Source: Hymenopus coronatus (Eukaryota; Arthropoda; Insecta; Mantodea; Hymenopodidae). From it: a stretch of 64,000 nt of DNA. The notes beneath the pieces were generated by a model. The model searched no databases and was not told where the DNA came from. It worked only from the letters and a program-made list of their open reading frames with translations. The stretch spans positions 13,730,397 to 13,794,396 of the forward strand of contig CM060893.1 in assembly GCA_030762935.1 (NCBI GenBank). The letters run 5' to 3'. Positions 45,287 to 56,813 of the stretch are shown in pieces. Position 1 is the first letter of the stretch, and the number at the start of each line of letters is the position of its first letter. Position numbers and translations under genes: made by a program.

Positions 45287-45481
45287 CCATTCGCCTCTTA
45301 CTCTAGGCCCGGGTTCGATCCCAAGCAACCGCATGTAAGATTTGTGGTGGACAAAGCGGCGCAGGGGCGGGTTTTCTCCGGGTTCTCATTCCACCGGAGC
45401 TCCATCTTCGTGTATCATCAGTGTCATCGTCTGCAGTACCAGAGCAGTAAACGCGGGCGTTAAACACTACCAAAAAAAAAC
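45287..45481 (+). repeat. SINE-3, tRNA-derived, inserted in HLE
   Basis: B box GGGTTCGATCCC at 45311-45322, then TTTGTGGTGGAC, GGGTTTTCTCCGGGTTC, and 3' end GGGCGTTAAACACTACC followed by A9. The tRNA A-box region is largely lost. The same order of blocks is seen in the minus copy at 26681-26828. Confidence 0.72.
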
Positions 45482-45488
45482 TTTTTTT

Positions 45489-45708
45489 TTTAATTTTTTC
45501 CATGTAAAGGTAGTTGAGGATGGGGGGATTTTTCTCAAAATCTTCGTGTCGCATCCCTGGAAGATACCAACCTTAAATACCAAGTTTGGTATTTTTCTGA
45601 AAATACTTTTTTGGATTCAGGAGGTCTCAAAACATATCTTTTCGGTGAAATCTCTCGGTATCGAATTTTTGGGTGCAACTATGTATATGGTACGTGAAAG
45701 AGAAAGTA
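45489..45708 (+). repeat. HLE fragment, split by SINE-3 (right part)
   Basis: TTCCATGTAAAGGTAGTTGAGG to an eroded R-end (CTATGTATATGGTACGTG...GAGAAAGTAA); part of the microsatellite block is deleted. Confidence 0.83.
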
Positions 45709-46179
45709 AAAAGGAACAAAATAGTGAAATGCCGAACCTTACTTATAACACTAATTCATGCAAAACTGGAAATGACCAGAAATGCGTTGTTAAATTAAAA
45801 GGTTAAAGCAATATATGGTTTTAATAAAGACGGCCATGAAACGTGACTTTGAATACTGAGGTTCCATTTGCCGTATCTGGCCGGAAAGAACTGCACCTAC
45901 CTACCCTATTCTGTGGTAATGAAGCTGTTGCTGGGGGCATGACCTCCCGCCCTCCCCGAGGACCAACAATCACGCAATCAAACCATAACAATTATGTCGC
46001 GGCAGCAGCCTCACTGGGACGAGTTACGTAATGGAAGCGTACCAAATTGCTTCTCAAACAAATGACAACCGTTATATGAAAACATGGCCCTCTCTTGTTT
46101 ACATCGTATATTTTGAGAGGATTTCATCGCGTTTTCCATGCCTATGTGTAGATAATACGTTGATTCCAAGCGCGAAAAA
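45709..46179. other. Unassigned stretch
   Basis: About 470 bp, no recognised gene or repeat; small open frames only. Confidence 0.4.
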
Positions 46180-46572
46180 TCTAATGTGTTCCATTTCACA
46201 TGACTTTCTCAGCATAAAAATATTATTTAAAAGCTTATGCTTCTATTTACTTCATGCTAATCGAGAAAAAATTAGCAGTAATATAGGCTAAACTAATCAT
46301 CAAAAGCTGGTTGCTCTGCGACTGAAGTTCCTTTGTTTATATGGACACGAGTTCACAAAGTCCTGTATGAGAAAAGTACAAGTTTTTTATAGCTGAAACC
46401 ACAAACAAGGAATATCTCAAAAACAATAAACTCCTAGAAAAAAATGTATATAACATAAATTGTGTGTTTTAAAGTCCTCTTACATTTGTTGTGTGGTAAA
46501 TTTTTGTGTATCTCTTGCGGTTTAGCAGTAATTCAAAATTACACTATATACATAGCACGTATAGAGAAAGTA
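46180..46572 (+). mobile_element. HLE deletion derivative (about 390 bp)
   Basis: L-end TCTAATGTGTTCC; joins from GTTTAGCAGTAATTCAAAATT directly to the palindrome's inner part (ACACTATATACATAG) and R-end. The palindrome has lost its left outer arm. Confidence 0.85.
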
Positions 46573-47092
46573 AAAATGGAAAGTCGGTAAAATACCAAAC
46601 TTGGTGTTTAAGTTTGGCATCTTCCAAGTATGCAACACGAAGATGTTCAACAAAATCCTCCCACCCCCAACTACCCTTCACATGGAAAAATTTCGAAAAT
46701 TTTGAATTTCTAAAAAATAACTAACGATTTTGATTAAAATATCGTATACTAAATATATTTACTTGACAAATAAAATGTATATTTTGAATTTTCTGGGAAT
46801 AGCCTCTGAAGCTTACTTTATTCTGGATGAAATTTACGGAATTTTGCACAACTGCTAAACCGTAAGAAATGGACAAAAACTTATCCCAAAAAAAATATAG
46901 AGCACTTTAAAACACACAATTTTTCATGGAGTTGATCGTTTTTGAGATATTCCTTGTTATTAGTTTCAGCTTTGAAAAACTTATACTTTTCTTATACAGG
47001 AATTGGTCAACTCGTGTCCATACAAAGGAACTTCAGTTACATAGCAACCGGCTTTTGACTATCACTTTAACCTATGGTAGTCCCTTATTTCG
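46573..47092 (-). repeat. HLE internal fragment, both ends missing
   Basis: AAAATGGAAAGTCGGTAAAATACC to CCCTTATTTCG; starts at an A-run directly after the plus copy's R-end. Confidence 0.82.
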
Positions 47093-47632
47093 TATGTCCT
47101 ACTCCTGTCTTACAAATGGCTCGTGTGGGAAAAAAAAAAAAAAACTATTAGTATTAAAGATAATTGACTAATATTGTTAGCTAAACTATGAAGCCCGGGG
47201 TTTTATACGTATGGTGTTATTCTAGACGTTCGTCGCCAGGAAAGCTTCAGATCCTATTTTACTTACGATGTTTTAAGTCGCCATTGGAGAATGTCATCTC
47301 AAAATAATTTGAAAAGTCAATGTCATCTTAGTATAATCTTATTATATTCCAGAATTTTGCACTCTAATATCCGGAGCCTCCAAATCTGTTTAGTCTTTCA
47401 ATAATTTAAAAATTGAAAATATAACTTAGCCTATGTTCGTTTGAAGGAACAGTGTTTTTCAATGATGAATGAATTTGCTGGTACATTTTATATTAAAACT
47501 AATATTTTATAGAAATAACCAGTTTGGTTTTTTAGTTGTTTTATTTACTAATGTTAATTGTTTTTTCACACAAACAGTGTATAGAACAGGAGTTGGATAG
47601 GTAGAGTCAGACTGAAATATTAAATGCCATAG
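47093..47632. other. Stretch with a short duplicated segment
   Basis: A15 run near 47130. 47185-47330 (CTAAACTATGAAGCCC, TTTTAAGTCGCCATTGG, ATGTCATCTCAAAATAATTT) recurs in diverged form at 47820-47905, bracketing the minus tRNA-like repeat. Confidence 0.45.
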
Positions 47633-47760
47633 CTGGTATTTGAACCACAGATCTCTCGGTCTCTAGCCAGTTGCTCTACCACAGAGCTACCATGGCAACA
47701 TAGAATTGAATTTCTCAACTGACTCGCGTGTGTCCTGGTAAACCATACAAGGTGATCTCA
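47633..47760 (-). repeat. tRNA-like repeat, minus arm of inverted pair
   Basis: Minus strand: CATGGTAGCTCTGTGGTAG (A-box-like) and GTGGTTCAAATACC (B box), preceded by a tail TTACCAGGACACACGCGAGT shared with the plus copy. Confidence 0.6.
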
Positions 47761-47903
47761 AATTACACACAGTTTCTGTGAGAAAACAATTAAATTTATC
47801 ACAATTGAACACAATAGTTGGCTATACTGTGAATCCTGGGACTTATGTACTTACAACATTGTAAGTCGTCATTGGGGTTGTCATCTCAAAATAATTTGAG
47901 AAC

Positions 47904-48028
47904 ACCTTGTGGTTTACCGGGAAACATGCGAGTCAGTTGAGAAAGTTAATGCTATGCCGGCGTGTTGCCATGGTATCTCAGTGGTAGAGAGACCACAAGA
48001 CCCCTGGTTCAAATCCCGGCTATGGAAT
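47904..48028 (+). repeat. tRNA-like repeat, plus arm of inverted pair
   Basis: CACCTTGTGGTTTACCGGGA...GCGAGTCAGTTGAG, then GCCATGGTATCTCAGTGGTA and CTGGTTCAAATCCCGG (B box). It ends at GGAATTGG just before an HLE R-end. Confidence 0.6.
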
Positions 48029-48035
48029 TGGATTT

Positions 48036-48720
48036 TTACTTTCTCTATACGTACTATGTACATAGTGTTTAGAGAAGGTATTGCACTCCACTAAAAAATT
48101 CGCTACCGAAATTTCACCAGAAATATATGCTTTAGGGTCCCCTGTGTGCAAAAAAAAAATATTTTTAGAAAAAGGTCAGTGTGTGTGTGTCAGTGTAACT
48201 GTGAACACGATAACTCAAAAACGAAACGTCGGTAAAATACCAAAATTGGTATTTAAGTTTAGCATCTTCCAAGGATGCGACACGAAGATTTTAAGAAAAA
48301 TCCCTCCACCCCAAACTATCCGTTACATGGAACTTTTTTCGAAAATTTTGATTTTCTAAAAAATGGCTCTAACGATTTTGATTAAAATATCGTATATTAA
48401 AGATATTTACCTGATAAATAGAATGTATATTTTGAATTTTCTGAGAATAGTCTCTGAAGACTACTTTATTCTGGGTCAATTTTACGGAATTTTGCATAAC
48501 TGCTAAACCGTAAGAGATGGACAAGAACTTCCCACTAGAGCACTTTAAAACACACAATTTATGTTATATACATTTCGCTTCTACTTACAAAGAAGCAAGT
48601 AATAAGGCTATTTCTGCTATTTTTGTCTCGATTAGCAGGAAGTAAATGGAAACATAAACTTTTTAACAATAATTTATTGCAGAGTTGTAGAGAAAGTCAT
48701 GTGAATTGAACACATCAGAT
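48036..48720 (-). mobile_element. HLE copy, internally deleted
   Basis: Type a palindrome, L-end GAACACATCAGA. A join near 48575 (TATATACATTTCGCTTCTAC) removes about 170 bp of the L-half. Confidence 0.88.
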
Positions 48721-49252
48721 TTTTTAGTCTTACACCGCCTATCCAGCTCATATCCTACACACGGGTTGCGTGAAAAAAACTATTAAATTAAAACTTATTT
48801 ATTAACTTGCACAACGTATGTTACCTTCAGATACTTGCAATAGATACCGTTGCTATGCAAAAACGAAATAAGAAAACTTGGACTTTGAATCAAAGTGATA
48901 GTTATTAGCGCAACGGATCGGATAAAGTAAATAAATAAATACTTCGCATCTGCCACTCCTTATATTGCCGAAACTTCCGATAAGTCGACGGTAATAAAGC
49001 CCCAACTGCTTCATGTAATATATAATTTTGAACCAATATATTAACGTTATAAACGTCCATCGTAAACTTAACAATTTGAAACTGGCAGCAATAGAAACAA
49101 AATTAGTATTCATACATAGCCTACTATATTTTATAACTATAAGAACGCCGCAATTCAATTCCTTATTTAATTTATTACTATCTGTTGTAAAATCATTAAC
49201 TGAAAGTTTGTCATATATTAATTTATCGTATCTGTAGGATAAAATAATGTAT
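48721..49252. other. AT-rich stretch
   Basis: No gene recognised; overlapping short frames on both strands. Confidence 0.4.
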
Positions 49253-49348
49253 TATACAAGTGGACAAACCTCTATTATCCACTCCCCTTTGGGTCACGTT
49301 TAAAATTGTATTACTCATAGATAAACTCTCTGTTTATCCACTTGTATA
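49253..49348. mobile_element. Small pogo/Tc1-like palindromic MITE
   Basis: TATACAAGTGGACAAACCTC at the left is inverted as TATACAAGTGGATAAACAGA at the right; TA on both sides. The phrase CCTCTATTATCCACT resembles pogo/Tigger-type ends. Confidence 0.5.
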
Positions 49349-49474
49349 GTAAATAACTAATACCTCACACTATGCCCAGGATAGATATATACTTTAGATT
49401 AAATATTTATTTTGAAATTATAAGCAGTAATACCGTTCCACAATGGTATAAACATTTGAATGTTGTTTTACTTT

Positions 49475-50175
49475 TTACTTTCTCTATACGTACTATGTAC
49501 ATAGTGTATAGAAAAGATATTGCATTGTACCCAAGAATTCGATACCGAGGTTTCACCGGAAATACGCGTTTTAAGACCACCTGAATCCAAAAAAGGTCTG
49601 TGTGTGTCTGTCTGGCAGTTTGTGTGTGTCTGTGTGTGTGGGCAGCATAGCTCAAAAACGAAAAGACCGTTAAATAACAAACTTGGTATTTAAGTTTCGT
49701 ATCTTCCAAGGATGCGCCACGAAGTTTTTCAACAAAAAAGGTTTATCTTGAATTTTCTGGGAATAGCCTCAGAAGCTTACTTTATTCTGGATGAGATTTA
49801 CGGAATTTTGCATAACTGCTAAACCGTAAGTAATGGACAAAAACTTATCACACAAAAAATGTAGAGCACGTAAAAACACACAATTTATGTTATATACATT
49901 TTTTTCATGAAGTAGGTCGTTTTTAAGATATTCCTTGTTTTTGTTTCAGCTTTGAAAAACGTTTACTTTTCTCATACGGGAATTTGTCAACTCGTGTCCA
50001 TACAAACAAAGGAACTTCACTCACCTCATTCCGCTTCTACTTACAAGGAAGCAGGTAATAAGACTATTTCTGCTAATTTATTCTCGATTAGAATGAAGTA
50101 AATGGAAACATAGGCTTTTTAGCAATAATTTGCTACAAAAACATAGAGAACGCTATGTGAATGGAACACATGAGA
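49475..50175 (-). mobile_element. HLE copy, internally deleted
   Basis: Type a palindrome to L-end GGAACACATGAGA; a join near 49735 (TTCAACAAAAAAGGTTTATC) removes about 150 bp with the C-rich block. Confidence 0.88.
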
Positions 50176-50513
50176 TTTTTGTTTCAGAAATTGTATTCAG
50201 TTGGCTTGGAAATATAGTATATTTCCATCTAACGCTAGTCATTTTTTCTTTCCCATTCCCCATCTAAAGTATAGTAGGCTACGGTGCTTTGCATAAACCC
50301 TAGGATTGAGGGTGCTTCCACTACTTTATTCCTAGAGTCGTCTAGAACCCGAAGCAAGTTGCACATAGTAAGCGTTCTCGAAAGGTTCTGATCTCTTAGA
50401 AGAGGAATAACAAAACGAAAGTGGCAACCAAGGAGTAAATTCTTTACGAAAGTGTTACAGGGAAAATCACGCTATCTTGGTAAACAAACCAACATCAAGA
50501 GAAAAGAAAAAAA
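50176..50513. other. Unassigned stretch
   Basis: About 340 bp without recognised features. Confidence 0.35.
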
Positions 50514-50809
50514 TATGATGTGTTCCATTCACACGACTTTCTCTACATCTCTACAACAAATTACTCTTAAAAAGCTTATATTTCTTTTTACTTCATGCTA
50601 ATCCAGAAAAAAATTGCAGAAATAGTCTTATTACTTCCTCGCTTGTAAGTAGGAGCGAAATAAGGGAGTACTATTGGTTAAAGTGATAGTCAAAAGTTCG
50701 TTGCTATGTGACTGAAGTTCCTTTGTTTGTATGGACAGGAGTTGACAAATTCCTGTATTTGAAAAGTGTTTTTAAAGCTGAAACCAAAAACAAGTAATAT
50801 CTCAAAAAA
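50514..50809 (+). repeat. HLE L-end fragment, followed by a second L-end
   Basis: TATGATGTGTTCC to AATATCTCAAAAAAA, broken in its A-run; a new L-end follows at 50812 in the same orientation. Confidence 0.87.
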
Positions 50810-50811
50810 AG

Positions 50812-51656
50812 TCTGATGTGCACCATTCACATGACTTTCTCCATATCCCTGCAACAAATAATTCTTAAAAAGCTTATATTTCTATTTACTTTATGCTAAT
50901 CAGAAAAAATTAACAGAAATAGTCTAATTACTCGCTACCTTGTAAGTAGAAGCGAAATAAGGGACAACCATAGGTTAAAGTGATAGTCAAAAGCTAGTTG
51001 CTATGTCAATGAAGTTCCTTTGTTTATATGGATACAGTTGACAAGTTCCTGTATGAGAAAGGTATACGTTTTTCATAGTAGAAACCAAAAATAAGGAATG
51101 TCACAAAAACGACCAACTCCACGAAAAAAAATGTATATAACATAAATTGTGTGTTTTAGTGTGCTCTACATTTTTAATGTAGTAAGTTTTTGTCCATTTC
51201 TTACGGTTTAGTAGTTATGTAAAATTCTGTAAAATTCATTCAGAATAAAGTAGTCTTCAGAAGCTATTCCCTGAAAATTCAAGATATGCATGTTATTTGT
51301 TAGGTAAATATCTTGAATATACGATATTTTAATCAAATTCGTTAGAGCCATTTTAGAGTAAATCAAAATTTTCGAAAAAAGTTCCATGTAAAGGGTAGTT
51401 TGGGGTGGGGGGATTTTTCTCAAAATCTTTGTGTCGCATCCCTGGAAGATACTAAAATTAAATACCAATTGAGTTAGCGTGTTCACAGACACACCGACAC
51501 ACACGAACCTTTTTCTGAATATATATATATATATATCTTTTTTTGATACAGGGATCCTAAAACATATATTTCCGGTGAAATCTCCGTATCGAATTTTTGG
51601 TGGAGTGCAATAGCTTCTCTATATATTATGTACATAGTACGTGTAGAGAAAGTAAA
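50812..51656 (+). mobile_element. HLE copy, full length (type A)
   Basis: L-end TCTGATGTGCACC; internal palindrome mostly deleted (AAATACCAATTGAGTTAGCG); an AT repeat at 51519-51536; type a R-end. Confidence 0.9.
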
Positions 51657-51820
51657 CAAGCAATCGATGTTGCTGTTATGCAAATAAAACTTAATTACAG
51701 TTTATAATTGGTTCATTTTTGAGCCACAATACAGTAATCCCAATTTTCTCTGTAAATTGCTTTTTGAATAATTATCACATAAACGTAAAATATTAACCAC
51801 GACATAATAAACATTTTTTT

Positions 51821-52265
51821 TAACTTTCTCTACACGTACTATATATATAGTGTATAGAGAAGATATTGTACTGCACCAAACAATTCGATACCGAGATTAC
51901 ACCGGAAAAATATGCTTTGAGTCCCTCTGATTCCAAAAAAAGAATTTTAGAAAAAGGTCCGTGTGTGTCTGTGGGCAGCATAGCTCAATAACGAAAATTA
52001 GGTTAAATACTAAACTTGGCATTTAAGTTGGGTATCTTCTAAGGATGCGACACGAAGATGCTCAAGAAAATTCATTCACCCTAAACTACCTTTTACATGG
52101 AGCATTTTTTGCTGTCGCAAAAATGGCTCTAACGATTTTTATTCAAATGCCTTATGTTTAAGACGTTTTTATGACAAACAAAACATGTCACTTGAATTTT
52201 CTGGGAATAGCCTCTGAAGACTAAGAGATATACAAAAACTTACTGTACAAAAAATGTAGCTCTTA
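51821..52265 (-). repeat. HLE R-half, older copy
   Basis: Diverged palindrome (ACTATATATATAGT) to TGTAGCTCTTATC; ends at a T-run where another minus R-end begins. Confidence 0.83.
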
Positions 52266-52270
52266 TCTTT

Positions 52271-53088
52271 TTGCTTTCTCTATACGCACTATGTACTTAG
52301 TATATAGAGAAGGTATTGCACTCCACCAAAAAATTCGATACCGAGATTTCACCGGAAATACATGTTTTAGTGTACCCTGTATCCAAAAAAGATATTTTCA
52401 GAAAAAGGTCTGTGAGTCTGTGAACACGATAACTCAAAAACGAAAAGTCGGTAAAATACCAAACTTGGTATTTAAGTTTACTATCTTCCAGGGATGCGAC
52501 ACGAAGAGTTTGAGAAAAATCCCCCCACCCCAAACTACCCTTTAAATGGAACTTTTTTCGAAAATTTTGATTTTCTAAAAAATGGCTCTAACGATTTTGG
52601 TTAAAATTTCGTATATTAAACATGTTTACCTGACAAATAAAATGTATATTTTGAATTTTCTGGGAATAGCCTCTGAAGACTATTTTATTCTGGTTCAATT
52701 TTACGGAATTTTGCATAACTGCTAAACCCTAAGAGATGGACAAAATCTCACAACACAACAAATCTAGAGCACTTTAAAACACACAATTTATGTTACATAC
52801 ATTTTTTTCGTGGAGTTGATTGTTTTTGAGTTATTCCTTGTTTTTGGTTTCAGCTATAAAAAACATACTTTTCTCATACAGGACTTTGTGAACTCGTGTC
52901 CATAAAAATAAAGGAAGTTTAGTCACATAGCAACCAGCTTTTGACTGTCAGTTTAACCTATAAAAGACCTATTCGTTTCTACTTACAAGGAAGCAAGTAA
53001 TAAGAATAGTTCTGCTAATCAGCATGAAATAAATGGAATAATTTGTTGCATTGATATAGAGAAAGTCATATGAATGGAACACATTAGA
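52271..53088 (-). mobile_element. HLE copy, full length (type A)
   Basis: R-end TTGCTTTCTCTATACG, microsatellite minimal (TCTGTGAGTCTGTG), L-end GGAACACATTAGA. Confidence 0.9.
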
Positions 53089-53093
53089 TTTTT

Positions 53094-53356
53094 TTATTTA
53101 TTTATTTTTTTGTTTCATTTATATAGCGGCCTTTAACATCTCAGGTCATATTGGGGGTATCGAATTAGAAACAACTCTGTAGGTTTACGTTGGGTTTAAA
53201 CTATTTTATTTCCTCAAACTGGCACACATGCATTCTAACATACATACTTCCAGACTCTGTGGGGGATAGGGAATAATTCTGGTTAAAAAAAAAAAAAAAT
53301 CCCCGCCCCAGATGGGAATCGAACACGGGACCTCCGGGTGAGAAGTCAGCTTGCAG
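53094..53356 (-). repeat. Possible tRNA-like SINE fragment
   Basis: On the minus strand near 53303-53350, GGTCCCGTGTTCGATTCCC is a good B box and its flank is poly-T on the plus strand (A-rich tail). No A box found. Confidence 0.35.
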
Positions 53357-53730
53357 TTAATAAAATACACAATATATGCCCAATATATACACTGTTTTTT
53401 TAGAGTTAGCCGTTTTCGAGATATTCCGAGATATTTCAATTTTAAGCCACTTAAGATTTTCTCAAATGGGAACACATCTTTCTTCTCGTTTGTTTGCTCC
53501 TTGGGAGCAAAGAGAACAGAATTTCAAGTGTTTTACATAGCGACCGCCTTTTAAATGACTACACTATCACTTTAGCCTGCGCATTCCCTTATTTTCCTCC
53601 TACTAACAAGGAAGTTAGTAACAGGACTAATTCTGCTTATATTTATCTAGGTTAGCACAATGCAGATAAAAATATAATCATTGAATAAAAGGTTTGTTTG
53701 CCAAACAGCTGTGAATGGAACACATTAGAT
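53357..53730 (-). repeat. HLE L-half, type C
   Basis: TTTCAATTTTAAGCCACTTAAG, CTTGGGAGCAAAGAGAACAG and AGCGACCGCC are characteristic of the third, older L-half type; L-end GGAACACATTAGA. Confidence 0.75.
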
Positions 53731-53737
53731 TTTTTCC

Positions 53738-53819
53738 CTGCTACTTACAAGGAACCAAGTAAAAAGGGCAATTTCTTCTAATGTTTATCTCGATTATCAT
53801 GAAGTATATAGAAGAATAC
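53738..53819 (-). repeat. HLE L-half scrap
   Basis: CTACTTACAAGGAACCAAG to AGAAGAATACA; cut at its T-run by the next copy. Confidence 0.7.
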
Positions 53820-53823
53820 ATTT

Positions 53824-53962
53824 TTACTTTCTCCATACGCACTATGTACATAGAGTATACAGAAGGTATTGCACTCCACCAAAAATTGGATATCGAGATT
53901 TCACCGGAAATATATGTTTTAGGGTCCCCAATATCCAAAAAAAGCATTTTCACAAAAAGGTC

Positions 53963-54004
<42 letters not shown>

Positions 54005-54703
54005 CACGATAACTCAAAAACGAAAAGTCGGTAAAGCACCAAACTTGGTATTTAAGTTTTATATTTTCCAGGGATGTGACACGAAGATTTTGAGAAAAAT
54101 CCCCTTCACCCCAAACTACCCTTTACATGGAACTTTTTTCGAAAATTTTGATTTTCTCAAAAATGGCTCTAACGATTTTGATTAAAATTTCGTATATTAA
54201 ACATATTTACCTGACAAATGAAATGTATATCTTTAATTTTCTGGGAATAGCCTCTGAAGAGTAGTTTATTCTGGATGAATTTTACTAAATTTTGAATGAC
54301 TGCTAAACCGTAAGAGATGGACAAAAACTTACTGCACAAAAAAATGTAGAGCACTTTAAAACACACAATTTATGTTATATACATTTTTTTCGTGGAGTTC
54401 GTCGTTTTTGTGACATTCCTTATTTTTGGTTTCTGCTATGAAAAACATATACTTTTCTCATACAGGAACTTGTCAACTCCTATCCATATAAACAAAGGAA
54501 CTTCATTGACATAGCAACCAGCTTTTGACTATCACTGTAACCTACGGTTGTCCCTTATTTCGCTTCTACTTACAAGGAAGCGAGTAATAAGACTATTTCT
54601 GCTAATTTTTTCTGATTAGCATAAAGTAAATAGAAGTATAAGCTTTTTAAGAATTATTTGTTGCAGGGATATGGAGAAAGTCATGTGAATGGCACACATT
54701 AGA
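53824..54703 (-). mobile_element. HLE copy, full length (type A)
   Basis: R-end palindrome with asymmetric changes (CATACGC/GAGTATACAG); (GT)n at 53967-54001; L-end GGCACACATTAGA. Confidence 0.9.
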
Positions 54704-54737
54704 TTTTTTTTTTTTAACAATATGTATCGTTATATTT

Positions 54738-55158
54738 TTACTTTCTCTAGCCCCGTATGTACAATGTACATAGGCATAGAGAAGTATTGTATTCCACCCA
54801 AAAATTCAATACCGAGATTTCACCGGTAATATATGTTTTAGGGTCCCCTGTATCCAAAAAAAGCATTTTCACAAAAAGGTTTTCTCAGACGGGAGTGTCC
54901 GTTTTTCTTTTGTTCTACTCCTGGCCAAGAAAAGAAGCGTTTTGTAATGACAATCGCATAACGAAAGCTTTTAAAACATTTGACTATGGCTTTAACCTAG
55001 TGTACCCCTCATTTTTTTTTTCCTTCTTATAAGGAACTAAGTAATAAGAACATTGTACTAATGAGTACCTCGATTAGCAAGAAGCGGAAGAAAAAGAATC
55101 TTATGTAAGAAGTTTTGTTAAATAGCTAGAGAAAGTCATGTGAGTGTCACACATAAGA
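54738..55158 (-). mobile_element. HLE deletion derivative, type B (about 420 bp)
   Basis: Type b palindrome to CACAAAAAGG, then a direct join to the type B L-half (TTTCTCAGACGGGAGTGTCC) and L-end GTGTCACACATAAGA. Both ends are intact. Confidence 0.88.
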
Positions 55159-55720
55159 TTTTTTTATATAACTATTCTATACCTTTTAGGCTCAAATATT
55201 CTAATATTAAATTTTGTGTATGTTACCAAATATATCTCTAGCGTAGAAACTAACTTCAAAAACGTAAAGTTACATTTCACAGTTCTCTGTTCTGTATAGA
55301 GTGAAGAAAAACAATAAGAAAGTTCAAACTGTCAATTTGATGTAACTCCGAGGGTTTGAAACAAAAATGTTGGTGTTAATTTTCCGGAAGCATTTATTTT
55401 CATAATGAGACTACTTTATATACAGTTAAATTCATTAATATAAGGTGTCTGTCTGTGAAAACAGTTGATATTATTTTTACAGAAAGAGGGGTGCCGCCAC
55501 TGACCGAGCCGCCACTGTTACATCGGTTTTCGTCCCCTCCGGTAAGGAACACGGGAATGCTTTCAGTATAACATCTGGTGGGTCGGAGATCGCACCCCGA
55601 CTCCTGAAAGAGACAACACGGGGACAAAAGACGCTCGAAATGATGGATACGTTACGTTCGAATGTTATTTCTTGTCGCATCATTCTGTTGGCGAATCTTT
55701 ATCACCACTTTAGATGGTTT
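55159..55720. other. Unassigned stretch
   Basis: About 560 bp; GC-balanced part 55490-55640 with two overlapping minus frames of about 70 codons, unrecognised. Confidence 0.4.
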
Positions 55721-55966
55721 TTATTTTCTCTACCACGCGCATTGCTCATAGTAGATAGAGAAAATATTGCATTCCAAACAAGAATTCGATACCGAGATAT
55801 AACCTGCAATACATATTTTAGGACCTCTCTGTGTCAATAGCATATCTGTAAACGAAAAGTGTTTTAAGCACCAAACTTGATGTTTAAGTTGAGTATCTTC
55901 TAAGAATACCAACCATAAATTACCCATTACATGAAAGATTATCGAAATCTTCCATTTTTTTAAAAA
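55721..55966 (-). repeat. HLE R-half, old and diverged
   Basis: Palindrome decayed (CTCTACCACGCGCATTGC); CAATACATATTTTAGGACC and CACCAAACTTGATGTTTAAG are recognisable. It ends in an A-run with a fresh L-end. Confidence 0.8.
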
Positions 55967-56627
55967 CCTGATGTATTCCATTCACATGACTTTCTCTATT
56001 TATTTCTGACAAAGTATTGTTAAAAAGCTTATGCTTCTATTTACTCCAGGTTAATCGAGAAAAAATTAGCAGAAATAGTCTTATTACTTGCTTTATTGTA
56101 AGTAGAAGCGAAATAAGAGAGTACCATAGGTTTAAGTGGTAGTCAAAAGCTGGTTGCTATATGACTTGTTTGTATCGACATGAGTTGACAAATTCCTATA
56201 TAGGAAAAGTGAAAGTTTTTCAAGGCTGAGACCAAAAACAAGGAATATTTCAAAAACGTTCAACTCCACGAAAAAAATGTATATAGCATAAATTGTGTAT
56301 TTTAATGCGCTATACATTTTTTGTGTGGTAAGTTTTTGTTCATCTCTTCCGGTTTAGCAGTTATGCAAAACTCCCTAAAATTGATTCAGAATAAAGTAGT
56401 CTTCAGAGGCTATTCCCAGAAAATTCAAGATATACATTTAATCGTTACAGCTATTTTTGAAAAAATGAAAATTTTCGAAAAAAGTTCCCTGTAAAGGGTA
56501 AATGGGGATGCGGGATTTTCTTAAAAAATCTTCGTGTCACATCCTTGGAAGATACAAAATTTAAATACCAAATTTGGTATTTACCGGTCTTTTCGTTTTT
56601 GAGCTATGTTCTCCACAGACAGACACT

Positions 56628-56671
<44 letters not shown>

Positions 56672-56810
56672 GACCTTTCTCTAAAAATGCTTTATTTGAT
56701 TCCGGCGATCCTAAAACATGTATTGCCGGCGGAATCTAGGTATCAAATTTTTGGCTGGATTACAATACTTCCTCTATACACCATGTACATAGTACGTATA
56801 GAAAAAGTAA
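55967..56810 (+). mobile_element. HLE copy, full length, first of a head-to-tail pair
   Basis: L-end CCTGATGTATTCC; (AC)n at 56629-56668; R-end GTATAGAAAAAGTAA leads straight into the next L-end. Confidence 0.9.
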
Positions 56811-56813
56811 AAA

